NCBI GenBank assembly: GCA_028712015.1
Contig: JAQTRB010000077.1
Coordinates: 1 to 7,007 of the forward strand
Length of the DNA stretch: 7,007 bases
DNA from: Syntrophales bacterium
GTDB lineage: Bacteria > Desulfobacterota > Syntrophia > Syntrophales > UBA5619
Direction of reading: 5' to 3'
Shown: piece after piece, positions 1-6,329 of the stretch
Layout of the letters: each line of letters opens with the position of its first letter
Numbering within the stretch: the first letter of the stretch is position 1
Notes under the pieces: model-generated
Told to the model about the DNA's origin: nothing
What the model saw: the letters and a program-made list of their open reading frames with translations, nothing else
Database searches by the model: none
Program-made: the position numbers and the translations under genes

Positions 1-24
1 GATCAATCGACAGATCGGGACGCC

Positions 25-30
25 AGGAGA
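25..30 (+). promoter_or_regulatory. Ribosome binding site of the aldolase gene
   Basis: AGGAGA lies eight bases before the ATG at 39 and fits a canonical Shine-Dalgarno sequence. It supports that start. The 24 bases before it hold no promoter that I can recognise, so transcription probably begins left of the window. Confidence 0.7.
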
Positions 31-38
31 AAAAATCA

Positions 39-944
39 ATGAACAAAATCCAGATCCGCGAATCCTTGAGCGGCGTGTTTGCCCCCATCACCACCCCTTT
101 CTTCGAATCCGGCGAGGTGGATTATGAAGGGCTCCGGGCCAACATGAGAAAGTATGCGGCATCCAAACTCGCGGGGTATCTGGCGCTTGGTTCCAATGGG
201 GAAAACAAGTCCCTGACCGCGGAGGAGAAATTCAAGGTTCTTGAAATCATCGTCAGGAACAAAGGCGTCCATCAAACGGTCATGGCGGGCTGCATTGCGG
301 AATCCACGATGGAAACCATCGACATGGCCAAAAAGGCCGAGCGGATCGGAGCGGATTTTATCACGCTGCTGCCGCCCAACTATTTCAAGACGCAGATGAC
401 CGAGACCGTGCTCACGACCTATTTTTCCGACGTAGCGGATGCCGTCGGCAAACCGTGCCTCCTCTACAACGCGCCGCAGTTCTCCGGCGGCATGGTTTTG
501 TCGACCAGGTTGGTCAGGCAACTGGCCGCGCACGGAAACATCGTGGGCGTGAAGGACTCTTCCAATGCCGCCAGCATCGACGATTATCTGCTTTCGTGCC
601 CCGAGGATTTTGCCGTTCTGGCCGGCTCGGTGAACTACATGGTCTCGGCCATGCTCAGCGGGGCACTCGGCGGCATCATATCGCTGGGCAACGCGTTTCC
701 GGACGCATGCTGGAAGCTCTGGCGCCTCATCGCGACCAAGCAATACGAAGAAGGTTTTGCCTACAACAGGAAAATCGTCAAGGTTTCTCGCAGTGTTTCG
801 GGAAAGGGCGGCGTGGCCGCCGTCAAGGCGGCCATGGATCTGGTCGGCCTGGTGGGGGCTTTCCCTCGCCGTCCACTGCTGCCCCTGGCGCCGCCGGCGA
901 AGGACGAGCTAAAGGCCGCGCTGCTGGCGGAAGGCATGCTGTAG
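39..944 (+). CDS. DapA/HOGA-family class I aldolase (dihydrodipicolinate synthase-like)
   Basis: This 301-residue protein belongs to the N-acetylneuraminate lyase/dihydrodipicolinate synthase TIM-barrel family, cytosolic enzymes that form a Schiff base between a lysine and a 2-oxo acid. The full barrel is present at the usual length of about 300 residues. The catalytic tyrosine is Tyr143 (in LLYNAPQFSG) and the Schiff-base lysine is Lys172 (in GVKDSS). The carboxylate-binding loop reads GSNGE (51-55) instead of the GTTGE of true DapA. From memory, GSNGE followed by a Leu-Thr pair, a CxxST segment (85-90) and NIVGxKDS resemble 4-hydroxy-2-oxoglutarate aldolase (HOGA1) more than DapA. With a hydroxyacid dehydrogenase and a sugar kinase just downstream, a catabolic aldolase releasing pyruvate or glyoxylate is more likely than lysine biosynthesis. 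The family is secure; the substrate is not known. Confidence 0.9.
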   Translation: MNKIQIRESLSGVFAPITTPFFESGEVDYEGLRANMRKYAASKLAGYLALGSNGENKSLTAEEKFKVLEIIVRNKGVHQTVMAGCIAESTMETIDMAKKAERIGADFITLLPPNYFKTQMTETVLTTYFSDVADAVGKPCLLYNAPQFSGGMVLSTRLVRQLAAHGNIVGVKDSSNAASIDDYLLSCPEDFAVLAGSVNYMVSAMLSGALGGIISLGNAFPDACWKLWRLIATKQYEEGFAYNRKIVKVSRSVSGKGGVAAVKAAMDLVGLVGAFPRRPLLPLAPPAKDELKAALLAEGML

Positions 945-967
945 GAGCACATCGCGTTTCCGGCAAA

Positions 968-973
968 GGGAGA
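968..973 (+). promoter_or_regulatory. Ribosome binding site selecting a TTG start
   Basis: GGGAGA ends seven bases before the TTG at 981. The nearby ATG at 974 is in another frame and leads into the wrong reading frame, so this site favours TTG as the real start of the dehydrogenase. Confidence 0.55.
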
Positions 974-980
974 ATGCCTC

Positions 981-1940
981 TTGAGCAAGGTTGTGGTGGC
1001 ACAAAAAGCCGATCAACGGGTGCTGCACATGCTGCAAAGCGTCGCCCAGGTCGCCCAGGTGCAGGAAGGCAACCTCGACGATCTGAAGGAGCAACTCCGC
1101 GGCGCCGATGCGGCCCTGGTGGGTACCTGGATGAAATTCGATGCGGAATTGATGGATCTCTCCCCATCGCTCAAGGTCATTGCCCGCACCGGCGCCGGTG
1201 TCGACAACGTGGACGTTGATGCGGCGACCGGACGCGGTATCCTGGTGCTCAATACGCCCACGGCCAACAGTGTGTCGGTCGCCGAACATGCGGTGGCGCT
1301 GTTGCTGGCCGTCTCCAAGCGGCTCGCGTTTTTGGATGCGAGCGTTCGGCAAGGTAATTTCAAGGCTCGTCGCCTGTATCTGCCGATGGACGTCGAGGGT
1401 AAAACTCTGGGATTGATCGGCTGCGGCAATATCGGCCGCATGGTCGCCCAGAAATGCCGCGATGCATTTCACATGCACGCGATCGGGTTCGATCCATTTT
1501 TGAAAACCGCTCCGCGGGGAATCGACCTTTGTGCAACGCTACGGGCGATTTTGTCGCGGGCGGATTTCGTTTCCCTGCATCTGCCGTATTCCCCGGAGAC
1601 AAAAAACCTGATCTCGCGCAAGGAAATTTCGTTGATGAAACCCTCGGCCTTCCTGATCAACACCTCGCGCGGCGGAATCATCGACGAAGCGGCTCTTGCC
1701 GACGCCCTCAATGCCGACGCCATCGCGGGCGCCGCCTTGGACGTATTTGAAGAGGAACCTCTGAAGCCCGATCATCCGTTGTTGTTCTGCAAGAATCTGC
1801 TGTTGACGCCGCACGCGGCCGCGCTTACCCGGGAATGCGTGCTGCGGGTGGCCATTTGCGCGGCGCAGGGCATCATGGATCGCCTCGGCGGGCGCAGACC
1901 TGAATTTGTGTACAACAAGGAAGTCCTGGACCAGCCGTGA
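981..1940 (+). CDS. D-isomer-specific 2-hydroxyacid dehydrogenase, NAD-dependent
   Basis: This 319-residue cytosolic oxidoreductase interconverts a 2-oxo acid and a D-2-hydroxy acid. It belongs to the family of phosphoglycerate, glycerate and glyoxylate/hydroxypyruvate reductases. The N-terminal half-domain runs to about residue 100 with the typical VIARTGAGVDNVD segment (67-78). The Rossmann domain has Gly147-Cys-Gly149-Asn-Ile-Gly152, and Asp171 at the end of the second strand suggests NAD(H) rather than NADP(H). The catalytic set is Arg230 (NTSRGG), a glutamate in DVFEEEP (254-260) and His278 (TPHAA). The length fits the short forms without an ACT domain. The start is a TTG with a ribosome binding site; there is no in-frame ATG near by. 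The gene follows the aldolase by 36 bp and overlaps the kinase, so it probably handles an intermediate of the same pathway. Substrate unknown; SerA is possible but less likely given the context. Confidence 0.9.
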   Translation: MSKVVVAQKADQRVLHMLQSVAQVAQVQEGNLDDLKEQLRGADAALVGTWMKFDAELMDLSPSLKVIARTGAGVDNVDVDAATGRGILVLNTPTANSVSVAEHAVALLLAVSKRLAFLDASVRQGNFKARRLYLPMDVEGKTLGLIGCGNIGRMVAQKCRDAFHMHAIGFDPFLKTAPRGIDLCATLRAILSRADFVSLHLPYSPETKNLISRKEISLMKPSAFLINTSRGGIIDEAALADALNADAIAGAALDVFEEEPLKPDHPLLFCKNLLLTPHAAALTRECVLRVAICAAQGIMDRLGGRRPEFVYNKEVLDQP

Positions 1941-3271
1941 TGGATCGTAAGTACATTCTTGCCGCCGACGTGGGCACATCTTCCGTAAAGACCGGTCTGT
2001 TCGATCTGGACCTCAACCTCGTCCGGCAGACCCGTTCCAGCCATGACTACATCTCCCGTGGCGTGGAAGTGGAAATCGATCCCGAAACGCTTTTCGCTTC
2101 GTTCCTGCGTTCGCTGGCCGAAATCAAGGAATATCTTCCACAAGTCGTTGCGCTCGGATTCTCCGCGCTTTGCCCCAACATGATCCTCATGGACAAATCC
2201 GGCAAAGCGCTCGCCAACGGCATCATCCATCTTGACCGCCGGAGCGAAAAACAGGGCTTCGAAATCCTGGAGAAGGTCGGCAGGGAGAAGTTCCTTTCCA
2301 TCGCGGGCAATGTGCCCTGCCCCGGCGGCATGACGTTGACCAGCCTGATGTGGTTGCGGGAAAACAGGCCTTCCGCATTTCAGCAGACGTACAAGTTCGG
2401 CCACACGACCACGTTCCTGATCCGCAAGCTCACCGGCAACTTCATCATCGATCCCCCCAATGCCGGATTCAACGGGCTTTATGATACCGTTGCCAACACC
2501 GGCTGGAGCGAAGAAATGTGCGCGTTGCTGGGATTCGGCACCGACATTCTGCCTACCGTGCGGCAATGCCACGAGCCCGCCGGACGGCTGACCCAAGAAG
2601 CCTCCATGATGACGGGGATTCCCGAAGGGACCATGGTGGTCACCGGGGGGGCCGACACGGCGTGTGCCGTATTCGGCGCGGGTTGCGTTTCCGACGGTCA
2701 GTTGTTGAGTACGACCGGAACGGTGGAAGCGCTGTGCCTGTGCAGCGCCAAGCCCAATTTCTCCGGGAAATATCTCCTGCGCCCCGCCTGCAATCCCGGT
2801 TTCTGGCATGTGTTGAACCTGATCGGCGCCGGCGGCGAGAGCCTCAATTGGTTTTACCGCGTCTTCTGCAATGACATGGACAAGGACACCTTCTTCCGCA
2901 AATTCCTCCCCGCCGCCCTCCAGCGCGGCGACGCCGGCGTCGAGATGACCCCCTATTTGGCCGGCGACCGCACCAGCGTTTCCAATAAATCGGCCGTCAT
3001 CACCGGTTTGACCCTTTCCACCGGCCGGGAGGACATCTTGCTTGGCGTCCTCAAAGGCTTGGTCCGGCAACTGGCCGACGGCATGGACGACTTCGCCAAA
3101 ATGTCCAGACTCTCCGATACGATTTTCTATACGGGCGGCGGCGCCCAGGCTCTTCTGGATCTCAAAAAAAGAGTCTTTCACCAATTCCACTTTGTGCCCG
3201 TGGACGACTGCGCCATGAAAGGCATCGGTAAATTGGTCAAAATGGCCGTGGATTCGAATTCATCTCCCTGA
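1940..3271 (+). CDS. FGGY-family carbohydrate kinase
   Basis: This 443-residue cytosolic kinase transfers phosphate from ATP to a sugar or polyol. It has the two actin-like domains of the FGGY family. The N-terminal domain opens with the phosphate loop AADVGTSSVKTG (8-19) and includes FGHTTTFLIRKLTG (153-166). The C-terminal domain has the TGGADT segment with the likely catalytic base Asp239, the STTGTVE nucleotide loop (257-263), PYLAGDRT (338-345) and TGGGAQ (398-403). The ATG at 1940 shares its A with the TGA of the dehydrogenase (TGATG), which indicates translational coupling; a GTG one codon earlier is also open. The protein is shorter than the usual 480-510 residues and stops soon after the equivalent of the family's EalGaA motif, here CAMKGIGKL. 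Xylulokinase-like, rhamnulokinase-like or erythritol-type activity are all possible; the substrate cannot be told from sequence. Confidence 0.88.
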   Translation: MDRKYILAADVGTSSVKTGLFDLDLNLVRQTRSSHDYISRGVEVEIDPETLFASFLRSLAEIKEYLPQVVALGFSALCPNMILMDKSGKALANGIIHLDRRSEKQGFEILEKVGREKFLSIAGNVPCPGGMTLTSLMWLRENRPSAFQQTYKFGHTTTFLIRKLTGNFIIDPPNAGFNGLYDTVANTGWSEEMCALLGFGTDILPTVRQCHEPAGRLTQEASMMTGIPEGTMVVTGGADTACAVFGAGCVSDGQLLSTTGTVEALCLCSAKPNFSGKYLLRPACNPGFWHVLNLIGAGGESLNWFYRVFCNDMDKDTFFRKFLPAALQRGDAGVEMTPYLAGDRTSVSNKSAVITGLTLSTGREDILLGVLKGLVRQLADGMDDFAKMSRLSDTIFYTGGGAQALLDLKKRVFHQFHFVPVDDCAMKGIGKLVKMAVDSNSSP

Positions 3272-3298
3272 TTCCGGAAGCCGACACCCGAACCCGGG

Positions 3299-3325
3299 CC
3301 ACCGCAACCGCGGCGATGGATTTTT
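3299..3325 (+). terminator. Possible rho-independent terminator after the kinase
   Basis: CCACCGC (3299-3305) can pair with GCGG (3310-3313) and TGG (3317-3319) around an AACC loop, with a three-base bulge on the 3' side. Five T residues follow at 3321-3325. The place, 28 bases after the kinase stop and just before the next promoter, is right for a terminator. The bulge and short T-run make it weak. Confidence 0.35.
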
Positions 3326-3341
3326 CAGCCGAAGGAACGTC

Positions 3342-3370
3342 TTGACAGCGGGACGGATTGGTTGAATAAT
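3342..3370 (+). promoter_or_regulatory. Sigma-70-type promoter for the glyoxalase genes
   Basis: A perfect -35 box TTGACA (3342-3347) is followed, after 17 bases, by AATAAT (3365-3370), which matches TATAAT at five of six positions. This is the only strong promoter-like sequence I see in the window, and it sits in the 148 bp gap before the hydrolase gene. Transcription would start near 3377. It implies that the glyoxalase group is transcribed separately from the aldolase-dehydrogenase-kinase cassette. I see no clear operator palindrome around it. Confidence 0.7.
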
Positions 3371-3419
3371 CCCCCGGCTCGTGAATTGCGGGCGGATCGA
3401 TTCCATGCGGGGTGGTTCC

Positions 3420-4121
3420 ATGCTGAAGGTGAAGCCGTTTCGTTACGGCGCCGACAATCTCGGGTATCTGGTTTACGAAGCCCAAAGCGCCCTGGCCGTC
3501 GACGGCGGTGCGGCGGCCGAAATCGTCGCCTTTCTCGCCGAGCGTCATCTCACCCTGAAGTATGTCGCAAACACCCATGACCACCAGGATCATACCTGCG
3601 GCAACGGGAAGCTGCTCGATGCGACGCATGCCCGGCTCCTGACCGGACCCGACCTGCCGGACGGCGGACCGATCGCGCTCGACGGCGCCAAGGTCCGGGT
3701 CATCCACACCCCCGGCCATACGACGGATTCGCGCTGCTTTCTTGCCGGCAAGGTTCTGATTGCGGGGGATACCCTCTTCAACGGAACGGTCGGAAACTGC
3801 TTTTCCGGGGACCTCGAAGGCTTCTTTCAGTCGATCCGGAAACTGATGGCCCTTCCCGATGAAACCGTCGTCTATGCCGGGCACGATTATGTGAAGAGCT
3901 CTCTTGCCTTCGCCAGGCGGCTTGAACCGGAAAACCGGGCCATCGGCGCCTTCCTCCGGCGTTACGATGCAAAGCATGTCTTCTCGACGCTTGCGGAAGA
4001 AAAAAGGATCAATCCCTACCTTCGTTTCAACGAACCCGGCCTGGTGAAACTGCTGGCGAAGCTGCGTCTCCCCCGGGAAACGGAATGGGAACGCTGGCAG
4101 TCGCTGATGAGCATTGAATAA
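3420..4121 (+). CDS. Glyoxalase II-like metallo-beta-lactamase-fold hydrolase
   Basis: This 233-residue cytosolic protein probably hydrolyses a 2-hydroxyacyl thioester, the second step of methylglyoxal detoxification. The metal-binding motif THDHQDH (52-58) gives His53, His55, Asp57 and His58. Further ligands are His100 (HTPGH), Asp117 (AGDTLF) and His155 (AGHDY). The stretch from GDTLFNG through the later LPDETVVYAGHDY and RLEPEN follows hydroxyacylglutathione hydrolase (GloB) closely, and the tail INPYLRFNEP (197-206) matches the HAGH C-terminal domain. The protein is a little shorter than the usual 250 residues. The ATG at 3420 is chosen because the natural first strand (LKVKPFRYG) begins there; ATG 3405 and GTG 3381 are in frame, but the GTG lies only about four bases after the predicted transcription start. 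The next gene is glyoxalase I-like, which supports the function. The thiol cofactor may not be glutathione. Confidence 0.85.
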   Translation: MLKVKPFRYGADNLGYLVYEAQSALAVDGGAAAEIVAFLAERHLTLKYVANTHDHQDHTCGNGKLLDATHARLLTGPDLPDGGPIALDGAKVRVIHTPGHTTDSRCFLAGKVLIAGDTLFNGTVGNCFSGDLEGFFQSIRKLMALPDETVVYAGHDYVKSSLAFARRLEPENRAIGAFLRRYDAKHVFSTLAEEKRINPYLRFNEPGLVKLLAKLRLPRETEWERWQSLMSIE

Positions 4122-4143
4122 CCAGGGAGACGCCGAACACAGG

Positions 4144-4150
4144 AAGGAGA
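4144..4150 (+). promoter_or_regulatory. Strong ribosome binding site of the glyoxalase I-like gene
   Basis: AAGGAGA ends six bases before the ATG at 4157. It is the strongest Shine-Dalgarno sequence in the window, suggesting that this gene is well translated within the operon. Confidence 0.7.
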
Positions 4151-4156
4151 AACATC

Positions 4157-4528
4157 ATGAAATTCCGTTTTGCCCACAACAATTTCAATGTCCTCGATCT
4201 GGAGAAGAGCGTGCGCTTCTATCAGGAGGCCCTTCAACTCAAGGAGGTGAGGAGGAAGCAGGCCGCCGACGGCGGCTTCGTACTCGTCTTCCTCGGCGAC
4301 GGGGAAACCGGCCATCAACTGGAGCTGACCTGGCTCCGGGACCGGAAGGAGCCCTACAACCTCGGCGACAACGAATTCCATCTGGCGCTGGTCGTGGACG
4401 ATTTCGCCGCCGCCCATGCGCTGCACGAAAAGATGGGCTGCATCTGCTATGAAAACCAGGCGATGGGAATCTACTTCATCAACGACCCCGACGATTACTG
4501 GATCGAAATCGTCCCGGTCCGGCGGTAG
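4157..4528 (+). CDS. Glyoxalase I-like VOC-family protein (lactoylglutathione lyase)
   Basis: This 123-residue protein of the vicinal oxygen chelate fold probably isomerises the hemithioacetal of methylglyoxal and a thiol to a lactoyl thioester, the step before the upstream hydrolase. Two beta-alpha-beta-beta-beta modules are visible. All four expected metal ligands are present, His7 (FAHNNFNV), Glu56 (HQLELTW), His75 (EFHLALVV) and Glu117 (YWIEIVP), at spacing close to that of Escherichia coli GloA (5, 56, 74, 122). The family segments DLEKSVRFYQEALQL (14-28) and FINDPDDYWIEIV (107-119) are clear. The short form without the insertions of the zinc type suggests a nickel- or cobalt-using enzyme, which is an inference. 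It lies 35 bp after the hydrolase and 8 bp before the next gene, so the three are probably co-transcribed. A VOC protein acting on another substrate is possible but less likely. Confidence 0.88.
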   Translation: MKFRFAHNNFNVLDLEKSVRFYQEALQLKEVRRKQAADGGFVLVFLGDGETGHQLELTWLRDRKEPYNLGDNEFHLALVVDDFAAAHALHEKMGCICYENQAMGIYFINDPDDYWIEIVPVRR

Positions 4529-4536
4529 CGCGCCCC

Positions 4537-6234
4537 ATGAAGCTCATCTACGCGGCGGACATTCACGGCGCCCTGGAAAAGACCAAAATCCTGTTGCACG
4601 AGACGGTCGCCGACGCCTATATCATCTCGGGCGATCTGATCGATATTCCGTTTTACAGCATGGAGACGGCCATTCGCTACCACGAAATCCAGACCTACAT
4701 TCATGGATTGCGCGGACGGATGGGGAAAACGGACATGATCATCGAGGATTTTGTCGACGAGCTGCTCGAAATCCCGGACATCCCCGAGGAGATGCAACGG
4801 CAGGGGACGACCTACCAGGAGTACACGATCCGCGCGCGGCGGGTCATGCAGCAGAAGTACAAGGTGCTCGAAAATATCATTTCGCTGAAGCCGAATTCCC
4901 GGGTCTTCTGTCTGCCGGGCAACTACGACATGGACCTTCGCTACACCTCCCTCCATGAGCACGATCTCCACCTTCACTGGTATCAATTGAACGGTTTGCG
5001 GATTGCGGGGTACGGCGGCGCGGCCGTCTGGACGGGAGGCATCCCCGAACGGTACATCGTCAAGTACCGGGCGGGGATCGGCGTGGACGACAAGCACAAC
5101 GAAATGTATCGCTTTTTCAAGGCGGTGAAACCGGACATCATCGTGACGCACCAGCCTCCCTACGGCATCCACGACGGCGTTTCCTCCACCGGACCCTCGG
5201 GATCTCCGGGGCTTCGCACCTACTGCGACAACTATCCTTTTCTGCTGATGCTTTCGGGGCACATCCATGCCTCCTGGGGTTTCGAGGCCCACGGGAAGGG
5301 GATCTTCCTGAATCCGTCCAACTTCGGCGAGATCACGGATATCACCGCCGAGGTCTTCGAGGGGGGATTTTTCTACACGATCGAGATGGAGGAACGGCAG
5401 GTCGTCAAGGTGATCTTCCAGAAACTCGTCGAACACCGGATCTACGACATTGCCGACTACTACGTGCGGGACGGACGCTGGGTGGAGCAGATCATCGACC
5501 GGGAACGCTATGAGGCGCTCGGGCGGCGGGAGAACTACGATACGAAAACGCTGAAGTACTCCCACATCCCGGAAATTCAGTTGTACAACGAGATCAAGGA
5601 GTTCTACCGGATGTTCCAGACGCAGGAGACGGAGGAGCGTCTGGACAGGCTCGAACAGGCGGCGCTGCTGATGGAAGAGAAGATCCGGGACGACATCGCG
5701 ATGGACGTGGTGGGATCGGTGAATGTGGGCATGTCCGGGCAGAACTCCGACATCGACCTGATCCTCTATCTTCGCTGCGACTCCGCTTGCGCCGAAGGGT
5801 GCGACCAGTGCGAACGCTACCGGCAGGCGGAGGCGATGATCCGGGGGACGCTCGGGGATCGCTACCGGGCCGAGATCCTGGACTGCATCGACCTGAACCG
5901 CGTGGAAAAGAGCATCCGGGAGAAGAACTACGAGTGCGAAGTGACCCAGCGCTTCGTCGCCTACCGGTCGCTCTGCCGCCCGATCCACTATCGGGTGATC
6001 GCGCCGGTCGAAGATCTGCTGAACAGGGACATCGCCTATCGAAAGGAGTTGGAGGGGAGCATCCGTTCCTATTTCAAGATCTTCGTGACGACCTCCGAGC
6101 ACGTCCATTCCTTCAGCAAATACGAGGCGCGGCTGAGAGCCGTCGGGATCAAACTCCCCGAGTCGATCCGCGGAAAGGTCCGGCGCTATCTGCAGGGAGG
6201 CGACGGGGAGCCGCCTTCCGGACCTGCCGCGTAA
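4537..6234 (+). CDS. Metallophosphoesterase-nucleotidyltransferase fusion protein
   Basis: This 565-residue protein joins two enzymes. Residues 1-295 are a calcineurin-like phosphoesterase with all metal-site motifs: DIH (8-10), GDLID (32-36), GNYD (128-131, in place of the usual GNHD/E), His205 in VTHQPP and GHIH (241-244). Between GDLID and GNYD lies a mostly helical insertion of about 80 residues. After a linker (300-365) and a charged helix (365-390), a polymerase beta-type nucleotidyltransferase domain follows: GSVNVGMSGQNSDIDLI (393-409) supplies the Gly-Ser loop and the metal pair Asp405 and Asp407; the third carboxylate may be Asp449 or Asp452. Four cysteines (414, 418, 422, 425) sit between these. 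The last 75 residues look helical. There is no signal peptide or membrane segment, so it should be cytosolic. The ATG matches the natural domain start, although no good ribosome binding site precedes it, which suggests coupling to the gene 8 bp upstream. The role is unknown; turnover and synthesis of a nucleotide or nucleotidylated product is a guess. Confidence 0.85.
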   Translation: MKLIYAADIHGALEKTKILLHETVADAYIISGDLIDIPFYSMETAIRYHEIQTYIHGLRGRMGKTDMIIEDFVDELLEIPDIPEEMQRQGTTYQEYTIRARRVMQQKYKVLENIISLKPNSRVFCLPGNYDMDLRYTSLHEHDLHLHWYQLNGLRIAGYGGAAVWTGGIPERYIVKYRAGIGVDDKHNEMYRFFKAVKPDIIVTHQPPYGIHDGVSSTGPSGSPGLRTYCDNYPFLLMLSGHIHASWGFEAHGKGIFLNPSNFGEITDITAEVFEGGFFYTIEMEERQVVKVIFQKLVEHRIYDIADYYVRDGRWVEQIIDRERYEALGRRENYDTKTLKYSHIPEIQLYNEIKEFYRMFQTQETEERLDRLEQAALLMEEKIRDDIAMDVVGSVNVGMSGQNSDIDLILYLRCDSACAEGCDQCERYRQAEAMIRGTLGDRYRAEILDCIDLNRVEKSIREKNYECEVTQRFVAYRSLCRPIHYRVIAPVEDLLNRDIAYRKELEGSIRSYFKIFVTTSEHVHSFSKYEARLRAVGIKLPESIRGKVRRYLQGGDGEPPSGPAA

Positions 6235-6246
6235 CGCGCCTTTTTT
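6228..6246 (+). terminator. Possible weak terminator after the fusion gene
   Basis: CGCG (6228-6231) and CGCG (6235-6238) can pair around the TAA stop codon, then CC and six T residues (6241-6246) follow. The T-run and location fit the end of the plus-strand operon. A four-base stem with a three-base loop is below the usual strength, so the call is tentative. Confidence 0.3.
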
Positions 6247-6329
6247 GGGTTCGGACTTGGCATCGGCCGAAGACCGCCTTCAAGGTTTTGCGCCGAAGAA
6301 CCCCATTCCCCGGCCGCCCCCGGCCAGGA

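Noticed and set aside
455..1219. Plus-strand frame of 254 codons across the aldolase-dehydrogenase junction
   Set aside because: It is Arg/Gly-rich with no domain and overlaps two genes with intact catalytic residues in other frames.
1937..1939. GTG as the start of the kinase
   Set aside because: The next codon is ATG, which forms a classical TGATG overlap with the dehydrogenase stop and is the simpler choice.
1772..3190. Long open frame of 472 codons on the minus strand opposite the kinase
   Set aside because: It lies wholly over the well-supported kinase and dehydrogenase genes, shows no recognisable domain, and long antisense frames are common in GC-rich coding DNA.
5788..5811. Cx3Cx2C spacing (Cys418, 422, 425) like a radical SAM motif
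   Set aside because: The surrounding fold is a nucleotidyltransferase, a fourth cysteine precedes the motif, and no other radical SAM features are present. Chance spacing within a metal-type cysteine cluster is more likely.
4495..6108. Long open frame of 537 codons on the minus strand opposite the fusion gene
   Set aside because: Its translation is rich in Val, Asp, Leu and His without fold motifs, as expected from the mirror of a GC-rich gene. The plus-strand frame has clear catalytic motifs.
6195..6219. Seven-base stem (GGGAGGC with GCCTTCC) inside the end of the fusion gene
   Set aside because: It lies in coding sequence and is 21 bases from the T-run, too far for a standard terminator.
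6312..6325. Perfect GGCCG-CCCC-CGGCC hairpin near the cyclase stop
   Set aside because: No T-run follows it on the minus strand, where the cyclase transcript would end, so it does not qualify as a rho-independent terminator. A short GC hairpin is expected by chance at this composition.
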